NCBI RefSeq assembly: GCF_019334565.1
Contig: NZ_CP079724.1
Location: forward strand, 207,001 to 271,000
Direction: 5' to 3'
DNA length: 64,000 nt
Origin: Streptococcus oralis
GTDB taxonomy: Bacteria; Bacillota; Bacilli; Lactobacillales; Streptococcaceae
In this document: one piece after another, positions 53,524-61,797 of the stretch
How the letters are laid out: each line of letters opens with the position of its first letter
How positions within the stretch are numbered: the first letter of the stretch is position 1
Made by a program: the position numbers and the translations under genes
Notes under the pieces: model-generated
The model's database searches: none
Seen by the model: the letters and a program-made list of their open reading frames with translations, nothing else
Told to the model about the DNA's origin: nothing

Positions 53524-54608
53524 TAAAGAATTCCTTTCTTTGTGTAATACGTTGGACATAGTAGCGGAAGTACCTGATAAGGATGTTCGTTATCAATTAC
53601 TTGAATCAGACCTGTTCCATGCCCGATAGGGATAACAATACCTTCTGGGTCGAGGTCAGGGAATAGAAATTGTGTCGTCTTCTTGTTAATGTTGCCAATC
53701 TGGATGAGGACATTAAGTTGTTCACGAACAGAAATGGGAATCGTAGTGTGATCGAATCTTTGTGAAACAAGTAACAAATGAAGTTTTGTAGCACGTCCGA
53801 GAAGTGCGATAGAAGATAAGAGTGAGAAAAACGATTCTTTAATCGTCTTATTGACTCCCTCAGATAATGCAAGAACTTCATCAATCACAATTGTCATATG
53901 GCTGAACTCATGACGTGGATTCTCGTATAGGATTGCTTGACGTTTGTGAATCAGTTCTAGACATTGACTTAATTTCTCATTGATTTCTGATACAAAGTCG
54001 GACTTAGAGCGATTTTCAACGGGGTGAAGCACTGCAATTTGATGTTCACGAGCCCAACGACTAGGTGTGTCAAATTTTGGGTCTACTATAATTAAATCAG
54101 ATTGATGTTTGAGTACACTCAGTAAATAGGTGAGAGCATAGGATTTACCCGAACCACTATTTCCACAGATTGCCATGTGATTGACCTTATCAAGATTGAG
54201 AGTGAAATTTTCCATAATTGGAATTTGATTTTTTGGTAAACTTGTTGTGTATCTATCAAGATCAGGAATGACTAATCGTTTTGAAATTCCCACCCTCCAC
54301 GGAAAGAAAAGTCCTCGCTGAATATGGATATCATCCGTTTTTAGAGGGACGAAGTATGTGGCATTTTGCTTCAATAATGTGTAATGTGGATATAGGGTTG
54401 CGTTAGCAATCAAGAAGATTTTATTATAGAGCTCATCATCTAAAATATAGGCACAGGGAAGCCGTGGGATGAAAATGAAACCATTTTCTTGAATGAGGAT
54501 GTTAAAACTGTTTGTGTAACTCGTTTCGCCTTGCATCAAGGCTCCCAGAGCCATATTAAGGCTCTGGAGCAAGTATGATTGCAAGACGGCATCTGTTTCA
54601 GATACCAT
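53523..54608 (-). CDS. FtsK/SpoIIIE-like DNA-translocating ATPase (TcpA-type coupling protein)
   Basis: The 361-residue protein has Walker A CGNSGSGKS near residue 150, VDPKFDTPS, Walker B MTIVIDEVLAL near 240, and the sensor-like LLGRATKLHLLLVSQRFD typical of FtsK-HerA proteins. No N-terminal membrane segments are seen. In such elements these ATPases act as coupling proteins that deliver the nicked DNA to a conjugation channel encoded by another element. It is flanked by overlapping genes on both sides (1-bp junctions), one operon. Confidence 0.88.
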   Translation of the reverse strand: MVSETDAVLQSYLLQSLNMALGALMQGETSYTNSFNILIQENGFIFIPRLPCAYILDDELYNKIFLIANATLYPHYTLLKQNATYFVPLKTDDIHIQRGLFFPWRVGISKRLVIPDLDRYTTSLPKNQIPIMENFTLNLDKVNHMAICGNSGSGKSYALTYLLSVLKHQSDLIIVDPKFDTPSRWAREHQIAVLHPVENRSKSDFVSEINEKLSQCLELIHKRQAILYENPRHEFSHMTIVIDEVLALSEGVNKTIKESFFSLLSSIALLGRATKLHLLLVSQRFDHTTIPISVREQLNVLIQIGNINKKTTQFLFPDLDPEGIVIPIGHGTGLIQVIDNEHPYQVLPLLCPTYYTKKGIL

Positions 54609-54922
54609 TATTTAACCTCCTTAATGCCATCAGCTTTAAAGTAAACGTTATAGCGTACTTCAACGGCTTGAAGGTTATCGAATTGAATCAAACTCATGAA
54701 ATCAGGTAGCTTAATTTTGTCTTCAAACTTAACTTGGAACGGTTCGAGTCCTTCTTGGATGAAGGTTGCCTTGTAAGCGATGATTTCGCCAGTAGGCTTT
54801 CCATCCTCAAAGAGTTGCTGTGGTTCAAGTTCCGTACTTAAGCAGTAAATGCCTTGTTTGTTGTCAATGTATTCATTAGCGGTGTTAGTTGAATATCCAC
54901 CTTTGCGATTACGTGTTTTCAT
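54608..54922 (-). CDS. Small element-core protein
   Basis: This 104-residue protein begins MKTRNRKGGYSTNTANEY and contains IIAYKATFIQEGLEPFQVKFEDK and AVEVRYNVYFKADG. Its beta-rich look and position at the head of the transfer operon recall the DUF961/Orf23-like proteins of Tn916-type elements, but I am not certain of the family. ACGAGG is the ribosome-binding site. It shares its stop with the ATPase start. Confidence 0.6.
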   Translation of the reverse strand: MKTRNRKGGYSTNTANEYIDNKQGIYCLSTELEPQQLFEDGKPTGEIIAYKATFIQEGLEPFQVKFEDKIKLPDFMSLIQFDNLQAVEVRYNVYFKADGIKEVK

Positions 54923-54989
54923 TAGATTTACCTCGTATTTGATTATTTGTCTTAGCTAAGAACAATTTTAGTTTAACGTAATTTCATGA

Positions 54990-55020
54990 AGTAGACTGTC
55001 AGTTTTCCTGACAGTCTACT
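54990..55020. repeat. Perfect 13-bp inverted repeat
   Basis: AGTAGACTGTCAG (54990-55002) and CTGACAGTCTACT (55008-55020), spacer TTTTC. It lies between the regulator stop codon and the promoter region of the core operon. Terminator or operator. Confidence 0.6.
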
Positions 55021-55021
55021 T

Positions 55022-55549
55022 TTAAATTTTTGGTATGAGACAGGCTAATTCGGATAACCAATAAGTTAATTTCTCAGCTATTTGATGCGAAGTTTCTTCC
55101 TCTGGGAAATCTGAAATAAAGCTTGATAAGGAGTCTAGAAAAATTCCTTTATTTTTTTCAATGATTTGCGCTACTTCTTTCTTTGAGACATTAGAAAATT
55201 TTTTTGCTATTGACTTTTTTAAAAAAGTATTTTCAAACGTAGGATCTATCAAAATTGTAGATATTATGTTTTCAATAAGTAGTAGTTCGAATTCAATACT
55301 TGGGAAAAATAATTCCCTAGGATTTTTATAATCTAAACTGGTCTGAAAAGCTAACGAAGCATTAAAACTAATATTTCTTTTTCCCTTTAGAATTTGTCCA
55401 ACTGTTGTTTCGGATAATAACTCAACTTCCCCTTCAGCTGTTTCATATCCAATTTGATTTTGTAACATTTCTCGCTCATTAAGTATTCTCTTGAGCTCTA
55501 TACCTAACAGTTTGCAATATAATTCCTCTATTACACTTTTATATGTCAT
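55022..55549 (-). CDS. XRE-like HTH regulator
   Basis: The 175-residue protein has an N-terminal Cro/C1-like helix-turn-helix (about 15-75): ELKRILNEREM, then LLSETTVGQILKGKRNIS as turn and recognition helix, then NPRELFFPS. An alpha-helical C-terminal half (about 85-175) may be an oligomerisation or sensing domain. GGAAAGGAAG is the ribosome-binding site, which overlaps a perfect inverted repeat, suggesting autoregulation. It is divergent from the two cargo genes, so it could control them, the core operon, or both. Confidence 0.75.
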   Translation of the reverse strand: MTYKSVIEELYCKLLGIELKRILNEREMLQNQIGYETAEGEVELLSETTVGQILKGKRNISFNASLAFQTSLDYKNPRELFFPSIEFELLLIENIISTILIDPTFENTFLKKSIAKKFSNVSKKEVAQIIEKNKGIFLDSLSSFISDFPEEETSHQIAEKLTYWLSELACLIPKI

Positions 55550-55559
55550 TTTACTTCCT

Positions 55560-55577
55560 TTCCGTCCTTGGACGGAA
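55560..55577. promoter_or_regulatory. Perfect palindrome at the regulator start
   Basis: TTCCGTCC-TT-GGACGGAA overlaps the regulator's ribosome-binding region. Related half-sites recur at 55688-55711 (TCCGTCC ... GGAC, enclosing GGTGCACC). Candidate operators. Confidence 0.55.
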
Positions 55578-55640
55578 TAGAAACACAGTCGTTTACCGAG
55601 CTAAGTATGAAAAAAACACACCAAAGAAACGGTGAAACAT

Positions 55641-55674
55641 TTGACATAGCGAATACCTAAAGATGTAGCTATGT
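55641..55674. promoter_or_regulatory. TTGACA and inverted repeat in the divergent region
   Basis: TTGACA at 55641-55646 has no good -10 at the right distance. ACATAGC (55644-55650) is mirrored by GCTATGT (55668-55674). Confidence 0.4.
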
Positions 55675-55755
55675 TCTGAGTTTCAATCCGTCCTTTGGTG
55701 CACCTTTGGACTTCATAATTTCCTATTTAAATAGGGATAATTACATTATATAGTG

Positions 55756-55816
55756 AAAAACGTGGTATAATTAAGGTGATTTTTATAAAATAACAACTTA
55801 AAAACACCACGTTTTT
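55756..55816 (+). promoter_or_regulatory. Cargo gene promoter inside an 11-bp inverted repeat
   Basis: AAAAACGTGGT (55756-55766) is exactly mirrored by ACCACGTTTTT (55806-55816). The left arm overlaps the extended -10 TGgTATAAT (55763-55771); the right arm ends just before the ribosome-binding site AAAGGAAG. A protein bound at both arms would shut the promoter. Confidence 0.6.
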
Positions 55817-55828
55817 AAAAGGAAGATT

Positions 55829-57151
55829 ATGATTTTTAAAAGGACAAAGAAGTATTTTATCGATTGTGCTTCATTGAGGCTAGATTCTAAAATTAAAATT
55901 ATAAATGAGGAACGTAAGTCAGGGGCTTCAACAGAGTATTACTGGTATACAGGTCAAGAAAAGAAAATAAATAAGAAATATAAAAAACTTACGAATAGAG
56001 AGATTTCTTCAAGCAATTCTCCGTTAATTAGCCTTATTAGAAGAGGGATGGTAACCTCAAAGAATCCATATCTTTATACTCCTAATGCAATAGAAGATGT
56101 TTTGAACAATTGTAAGTTGGATGAATATGGCACAAAATTAGGTTTAGTTAGTAATGAAAAAAAGAAATATATAGCGCGTAATATAATGTTTAAATCTTAT
56201 GATGAAATTTGCTTTGGTGATCGTTCCGAACATTGGAAACTCAAATCCTTCCTATCATCTATTATTATTTTAGATATTCTTTTTGAATCTTATGATGAAA
56301 ATCTATGGAGAATAGTTTTAGGATATATGCCACTTAATATTGAATTTGAAAAAATAAGATTAGATGTTGTTGATGTTCAAAAAGTATATAGTATACTTTT
56401 TGAAGAGCATTATGAATTATTTATGACAGGGATTTTTCGAGCTACAGAAAAAGCTCTTAATGTTGATACCTTATTTTGGAAATTTTATGAAGAACGTGTA
56501 AAAAACGAATCAAAAAACATAAATAAAATAGCATTCGTTGATGTTTATCTGAACGAATTTTACACTGAAATTTTAAAGAAAAAAATTGATAAATTTATTA
56601 ATGATGGCAGTTATTATGGCTATAAAGAAAAGTATGTTCATGAAAATAGTACTTATCAAAGTTTAGAGTCAATAATTTCAATTCAACAGGAGATGCGTTT
56701 GTACCAAGGTGATATGGAATCAGTTGAAATTAGAAAAAAATATGGTAATAAGGTATGGGATGATAATTTGCTAAATGCTCTAAATAAGGATAACATTGAT
56801 GACGTTCTGGGTAAGTATACTGATGAATATTTAGATTATGAAGATATAGATGCCATATACGCGACATATATATTAGGACTGACAGAAAAATTACTTCATT
56901 TAATGAGTAGTTTCCAAAGTTTTAGAGAGGAAAATTCTCATTGGCAAGGCAATTATTTAGGTTATGTCAAAAAATACCAATATGGCAATGAGATCTTAGA
57001 ATATATACAAACAGGAGATAAAGAGCTCCTGAGACCTTTGATTTATAAAAGCTTACAATATGGAAACAATGGATTTGCAAGAGAAAGATATTTTATAAAA
57101 AGACATCCAGATAGCTATTTAGCTCGAGAAGTAAGAAAATTTCATGAATAA
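55829..57151 (+). CDS. Unknown cargo protein A, 440 residues
   Basis: I do not recognise this protein. It is rich in Lys, Glu, Tyr, Asn and Ile, lacks a signal peptide or membrane segment, and looks mostly helical. It begins MIFKRTKKYFIDCASLRLD and ends HPDSYLAREVRKFHE. No Walker, nuclease, protease or methyltransferase motif is visible. The coding sequence is far more AT-rich than the host, a sign of transfer. AAAGGAAGATT precedes the ATG. It is followed on the same strand by cargo protein B after 308 bp and diverges from the HTH regulator. By position it is a sensor or partner candidate for B; this is inference only. Confidence 0.75.
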   Translation: MIFKRTKKYFIDCASLRLDSKIKIINEERKSGASTEYYWYTGQEKKINKKYKKLTNREISSSNSPLISLIRRGMVTSKNPYLYTPNAIEDVLNNCKLDEYGTKLGLVSNEKKKYIARNIMFKSYDEICFGDRSEHWKLKSFLSSIIILDILFESYDENLWRIVLGYMPLNIEFEKIRLDVVDVQKVYSILFEEHYELFMTGIFRATEKALNVDTLFWKFYEERVKNESKNINKIAFVDVYLNEFYTEILKKKIDKFINDGSYYGYKEKYVHENSTYQSLESIISIQQEMRLYQGDMESVEIRKKYGNKVWDDNLLNALNKDNIDDVLGKYTDEYLDYEDIDAIYATYILGLTEKLLHLMSSFQSFREENSHWQGNYLGYVKKYQYGNEILEYIQTGDKELLRPLIYKSLQYGNNGFARERYFIKRHPDSYLAREVRKFHE

Positions 57152-57324
57152 TTATGTCCAATATGTTTATAGAAAACAATAAAATTGCCTATTTAACTCT
57201 CTAGACAGAAACTAAACATATGTTTTAGGTTACCAATATCATAGTAATTACAGGATTTATTAGTATAAAAAATAATAATTATAATGTATTAAGAAATTAG
57301 ATAAGGTTTTTAACTGGAAATAAA

Positions 57325-57353
57325 TTGACGGCTAATTTAAGAAGTTGTATAAT
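57325..57353 (+). promoter_or_regulatory. Promoter of cargo protein B
   Basis: TTGACG (57325-57330), 17 bp, TATAAT (57348-57353), leaving a leader of about 100 nt. The remaining 57152-57459 is AT-rich with nothing else I can support. Confidence 0.7.
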
Positions 57354-57459
57354 TCTAAGGAATTTAATTTATTCGCAGATAGATGTTTAGAAAGCTAGAT
57401 TTCTTTCAACATTCTGATTACATTTGGGAGATAAAATTGATAGCCTATGAGGAAAAAAT

Positions 57460-60400
57460 ATGAATAACTCTTTTTTATTAGAATATGACATTGAATCTTT
57501 ATCTAAAGTTATCTACTCTATTACTTCATGGTTTCCAAATAGGAGATTTTTAGGAATAGTAGATAAATTGAATAGAGATTTTATTAATAATGAAAGTAAG
57601 ATTTTAGGGACTACTAAAATAGATTCATACAGCAAATTTGTAGACTTTTATAAAAAAGCAATTGAGTATTATATACCTGAATACCCAAAAGAAGATTTCC
57701 CTATTGATACTGGAAATGTAAGGTTCTATTCAAATGATAGATTTCATAAAATATTTATAGGAAATGGCAATGAAGATACTTATGAAACTTCATTTGTAAT
57801 AGAATCTTTAGTGCATGATTTTAAGCAATTCAAAGAAATATGGTATGAGATACTTGAATATGAAGATTTAATTATTTCATCCTTAGAACCATTTAAAAGT
57901 GAGTTTACTCAAGAAAACTTTGAATGTCCACCTGAGAGTTATTTCAATTTTATATATCAAAATCATGAGCTTTTTTATGATAACGAACTTGCCCAGTATT
58001 TCAAAACATTCAAAAGTAATAATGCTGAGTTATATCCATTATTTACTCCTGTTAATAACTTTCCCATATTTTTACCAGTTATGAAAGATTGTTTTATGGA
58101 GAGAATAGAAAGCGAAATAGAGGAATCAAAGTTTGAAGAATCTATTTGGTTAAGCTTCTGGAGCAGACTAAATTGTAATTTTACAAAATTCTTTGAACGA
58201 GAAGGAAATTCATTTTATAATCTGAGGTTAATTAACAAAGAGGCTAAAGAAAAGATTGATTTAAAAAATACATTGGCATTTTTAAATGAAGATAAATTAA
58301 TTGTTTTAGAGCCAAGCCAAAATAAAATTTCAGATCACTTAAAAAAAGGAATTATTGATAATACTTACCAGATAGCAGGTCTTTGTCAAGATGGAGAAGT
58401 TAGAGGATTTGAGTTTAAGTCCCAGAGCAATATTATTTTTGTTGGAGTTGACACCAAGAGTATATCTCCAAATATCACTAAAACATTCCTATTTGGAGAT
58501 GATGATGAATATGTATTAAATGCAAGTAGTATTATAGGAATAATTAACAATGCGAATTCAATAAAAGAAATCGTTGATTTTTTTATAGCTTATAACAATA
58601 ATCAAGATAGAATTATGTCTTTCTCCAATGGAGATGCTTTATTTCGAATGTGGCAATCATCAAATCAGATGATTAATGATGGTGCTTTGAATGTAAATAT
58701 GGCTTTCTTACCCTATGAAAGTGTTCATTATAATATGGAAACGTTTGATAAAATTGTATTAAACTATCCATTTGAAATAGGGGGAGAGTTTTATAATATT
58801 CATGGTTGGAAAATAGTTGATAGGGAACAAACTGATTTGTCACTTATTTCAAAAGCTCATCTTGGATCAATTGATATATTTTCAGAGAATCATAAAAAAA
58901 TTATATATCGGGAGTTACATTTTATTTTAGAAGATATAAATATCTATGATTACGAACAAATAAAATCTTTTAACGAAATTGTTTTAAATGCTTTATGTCA
59001 TAATAAAGAAGCAATTTTATCAAACTATGAAAAAGAAACTATGGAGATTAATTTAGTATCTAAGTCTGTGCTTGATAGAAATGCTAATTCTAGATGTCCG
59101 ATACAAGAAACGAACTATTTTAATAAAATAGTTTTTGTTAAAAATTCCAAATATCAGATAACTTTATTAGCTCCTAGATGGAATAAAATATTTGCTGATA
59201 ATCTTTCCAAATCAACATTGGAATTTGAAAATACAATTCTAATAAATTTACTAGACAGTTTCCTTTTTAAGGATAGAGTTTTGTTATTTGAAAAAATTAA
59301 AGAAACAGACAATGAGAAACGAACTTCAAGCTTATTTGAAGTTAGGGTTGAATATTTTATTCAGCCTCATTTAGAATTCTCAGCTCCTAAAAACTATTCT
59401 TTTAAAAGAGTTAGGAAAAGTATTGCTAACATCATTAAAGAACTTGGATTAGAGCCAGGTATATATTGTGAATCAGACATAGTTGCTATCGTAAGATGTT
59501 TTAGAAATAAAATACGCGAAGACTTAGTTTCTATGATGTCATTGTATAATCAGTATGACTTGATACTTAAACTACAAAATATATTATCTTTAATTATTTT
59601 TAATATTGATATCCACCGCAGAAGATTAACTACATTTTCAGATAACGGAAATCTTCAAACTGTTAAATTAAATAAATTTCGAGAACAAACAATTGATTTA
59701 CGTGAAGAGGCCCGCGTTTATAAACCAATATTAGAATATCTTATTGAAGAGAATTTAGTAACAGAAAGGGATGATGACGCATTAATTCCAAGTGATGATA
59801 TTGTTGATGAATTGATTGCTTATGGGAAATACATATTAGATTTTCAACTTCTTTCTGATGCCTATTCGTATGGTGCTAGCAATTGGTTTCAGTTAGAGAT
59901 TGAAGATAATTATGTTGTAGATATTTCAGAAACGGAAAAGTACTTACAATTTGTTGATGAAATGATAGAAATCAAGTATAAATATGGTGAATACGCAAGT
60001 AGAGATAAGGAAATTGACAATAATATAATTGATCTGGTTAAGAAATCGTTCTTTCAAGATACGAAAGTTGATTTTGATTCTTTTATTTGTTTCCTCTCCA
60101 TATTTTCAAGTAATAGTCATATTTTAAAATTAAAAAATCAAAAATTACTGACTGTAAAAGGAAATGTTGTAACAGGTAAAATAGAAGATTTGGCTAAATA
60201 TTTTGAAGAGAATTCGGACTATTCAATTGAAATCTTTTATGGTGTTTTGAAATTCTTAGTTATAGAAAAGAAGAAAATTACTACTAATGGAGTAATTCCA
60301 ATATGGGAGAAAAAGAAAAGAGATAATAAATTTTCTGCTAAACCTATTATTGTTAATCATAATAGCATTATTTTTTCACCTATTATTCTTGATAGGTTGG

Positions 60401-60942
60401 CAAAAGATTGGACAGAGGGAATGATGAACTTCATTTTACCATATGATATTGGTATGCAAAATACGCTAAATACAATAAATAGTTGGAAAAAATTTTACGA
60501 ACAACAGATAGTCCAAAATCTTAAGGGCTTATTTAAAGATAATAGGTACGTTACTCATATTGATCAAGAATTATATAAATTAGATATTAAAGGAAATCAT
60601 CCTAGAAATTTAGGAGATTACGACCTAATTGTGATAGACAATAAGCTGAAAGAAATATTATTATTTGAAGTTAAATATATGCGTTTAAGTCAGACTATGA
60701 AAGATAGTATGGGTGATCAAAAAGAATACTTTTTTGGGGGAAAGGCCAAAGGACTAAAGTTCAAACGGCGAGTAGAGTATTTTGAAGAGAATCTAGATGT
60801 AATTTGTAGAAATATCGGATTAGAAGAGAGATACTCATTAAAATCATATTTCATTACAAATAAACTAATAAAATCAAACTTTGTGGAATTTCCATTTGAA
60901 ATTATTAGTTTTAATGAATTTAAATCTCTCAATAATAATTGA
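57460..60942 (+). CDS. Unknown 1160-residue protein with C-terminal PD-(D/E)XK nuclease-like motif
   Basis: The family is not recognised. Residues 1-1040 show no Walker A/B or helicase motif, no membrane segment, and are acidic and Asn/Ile/Phe-rich. Near the C-terminus, GDYDLIVID (Asp1055) is followed 14 residues later by LFEVKYM (Glu1070-Val-Lys1072). This is the D-x14-E-x-K pattern of PD-(D/E)XK nucleases such as NERD and restriction-like enzymes, predicted to sit on adjacent beta strands. QKEYFFGG and helices follow. The base composition is very AT-rich. GAGGAAAAA precedes the ATG and it has its own promoter. Likely a nucleic-acid-cleaving effector carried by the element; a defence role is inference. 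Confidence 0.8.
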   Translation: MNNSFLLEYDIESLSKVIYSITSWFPNRRFLGIVDKLNRDFINNESKILGTTKIDSYSKFVDFYKKAIEYYIPEYPKEDFPIDTGNVRFYSNDRFHKIFIGNGNEDTYETSFVIESLVHDFKQFKEIWYEILEYEDLIISSLEPFKSEFTQENFECPPESYFNFIYQNHELFYDNELAQYFKTFKSNNAELYPLFTPVNNFPIFLPVMKDCFMERIESEIEESKFEESIWLSFWSRLNCNFTKFFEREGNSFYNLRLINKEAKEKIDLKNTLAFLNEDKLIVLEPSQNKISDHLKKGIIDNTYQIAGLCQDGEVRGFEFKSQSNIIFVGVDTKSISPNITKTFLFGDDDEYVLNASSIIGIINNANSIKEIVDFFIAYNNNQDRIMSFSNGDALFRMWQSSNQMINDGALNVNMAFLPYESVHYNMETFDKIVLNYPFEIGGEFYNIHGWKIVDREQTDLSLISKAHLGSIDIFSENHKKIIYRELHFILEDINIYDYEQIKSFNEIVLNALCHNKEAILSNYEKETMEINLVSKSVLDRNANSRCPIQETNYFNKIVFVKNSKYQITLLAPRWNKIFADNLSKSTLEFENTILINLLDSFLFKDRVLLFEKIKETDNEKRTSSLFEVRVEYFIQPHLEFSAPKNYSFKRVRKSIANIIKELGLEPGIYCESDIVAIVRCFRNKIREDLVSMMSLYNQYDLILKLQNILSLIIFNIDIHRRRLTTFSDNGNLQTVKLNKFREQTIDLREEARVYKPILEYLIEENLVTERDDDALIPSDDIVDELIAYGKYILDFQLLSDAYSYGASNWFQLEIEDNYVVDISETEKYLQFVDEMIEIKYKYGEYASRDKEIDNNIIDLVKKSFFQDTKVDFDSFICFLSIFSSNSHILKLKNQKLLTVKGNVVTGKIEDLAKYFEENSDYSIEIFYGVLKFLVIEKKKITTNGVIPIWEKKKRDNKFSAKPIIVNHNSIIFSPIILDRLAKDWTEGMMNFILPYDIGMQNTLNTINSWKKFYEQQIVQNLKGLFKDNRYVTHIDQELYKLDIKGNHPRNLGDYDLIVIDNKLKEILLFEVKYMRLSQTMKDSMGDQKEYFFGGKAKGLKFKRRVEYFEENLDVICRNIGLEERYSLKSYFITNKLIKSNFVEFPFEIISFNEFKSLNNN

Positions 60943-61339
60943 ATTTCTTTATAAAATTTGAACAGGCTATCAAAGTATTCATTTTCTAAAATTGATAAAA
61001 GAGATTTTGTATATATTAACTTCTAAATTTATTTCTCATAAAATGTAGTCATTTGGTTGATTTTTACAGTAACACATCGAAATTCTAAATTTCAAAAATC
61101 ACTTTAAATCAATATTTTTCGTCATAACTGACGAGTAGTGAATGTCTGCTTGACTTCTGTCTGTAAAAACCAAATAAGGTAAACTTTTGATATTCTGGTT
61201 CGATTTTTACTTATTTTTGACGAAAATTTACCTTATTTTGATGCAATTGATTGAAATTAGTTGAAATTTTATTTTCTGAAAACTAGTGAGAACGTTGATT
61301 TTAAAGAATTTTGAAATTTGATGAAATAAGTGATGCCCC
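60943..61339. other. Non-coding right end of the element
   Basis: 397 bp, AT-rich, with no supportable gene. It holds the two right-hand arm-type repeats (AAATAAGGTAAAC at 61172-61184, inverted; TTTACCTTATTTT at 61227-61239), expected for the attP-right arm. Confidence 0.6.
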
Positions 61340-61367
61340 AACCAGGTCTTAAGAAAGCTCGTAAAGC
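61340..61367. other. attR core (displaced rpsI 3' end)
   Basis: Identical to 50494-50521. The frame continues to TAA 61387-61389 and still encodes the S9 tail [14 protein letters not shown], with three synonymous codon changes relative to the current rpsI end. This is the chromosomal 3' end displaced by insertion. Confidence 0.88.
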
Positions 61368-61410
61368 ATCACAATTTAGTAAACGTTAATTCGAGAGAAT
61401 TACTATACTT

Positions 61411-61442
61411 ACAAAGAGCACCTTTCGGGGTGTTCTTTTTTA
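61411..61442 (+). terminator. Original rpsI terminator, displaced
   Basis: AAAGAGCACC, TTTC, GGGGTGTTCTTTTTT. Confidence 0.75.
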
Positions 61443-61489
61443 TATTTTCATACTAAATTGGTGTAATCTGACAAAGTCAGTTGCCTCAG

Positions 61490-61590
61490 AACGTTAATCA
61501 ATAAGATACTATCAACGTTTCAAAGCACTTCATGGTTCACACCATGGGGTGTTTTTTGATGATTTTTAGCAAAATTCACACTATTGTTTC
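61490..61590. mobile_element. Remnant of the left end of a related element
   Basis: AACGTTAATCAATA, then ATCAACGTTTCAAAGCACT, a hairpin and T-tract, and TTCACACTATTGTTT parallel 50536-50660, the left end of the intact element up to its integrase stop. No integrase gene remains. 61591-61677 shows nothing else. Confidence 0.6.
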
Positions 61591-61677
61591 TTTGCATTCA
61601 ACTCAAATTCTTCTGGTCAAATTATTAACAAATCTTCAAGATGAGGGATTGGTGAAATAGGCTGTTTGAGGCTTTTA

Positions 61678-61686
61678 TGCTATACT
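61678..61686 (+). promoter_or_regulatory. Extended -10 promoter of the small-protein array
   Basis: TGcTATACT at 61678-61686, about 110 bp before the first array gene. Confidence 0.45.
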
Positions 61687-61797
61687 AGTTTTAATGACAA
61701 TCTTCTATTTCTAAAGCAACAATAGATCCGTAATTTGTTTTTAATTAAGGAGTTTGGGATTGTAAGAGGGAGATGATATATCTGAAGGAGCATCAAT

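Larger units (their letters stand above)
50494..61367. mobile_element. Integrative mobilizable element in rpsI, about 10.9 kb
   Basis: Bounded by 28-bp direct repeats of the rpsI 3' end. The minus-strand core is integrase, Xis-like protein, pMV158-type Rep with adjacent nick-site hairpin, membrane protein, FtsK/TcpA-like ATPase and a small protein. Cargo: an HTH regulator and two large unknown genes on the plus strand, much richer in A+T than the host. No VirB4-like ATPase or other mating-pore gene is present, so self-transfer is not expected; mobilization by a resident conjugative element is. rpsI is a recognised insertion site for streptococcal tyrosine integrases. A prophage is excluded by the lack of phage structural genes. 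Confidence 0.88.

Noticed and set aside
55580..55720. CRISPR-like or tracr-like RNA in the divergent region
   Set aside because: Only scattered short inverted repeats are present; no repeat-spacer periodicity and no terminator for a small RNA.
60720..60790. Walker A-like Gly-rich stretch (FFGGKAKG) in the 1160-residue protein
   Set aside because: It lacks the GxxxxGK[ST] spacing and sits just after the nuclease motif; it is more likely a loop of that domain.
50494..61367. Prophage
   Set aside because: There are no capsid, tail, terminase or lysis genes; the core is Rep, coupling-like ATPase, Xis and Int with a rolling-circle nick site.
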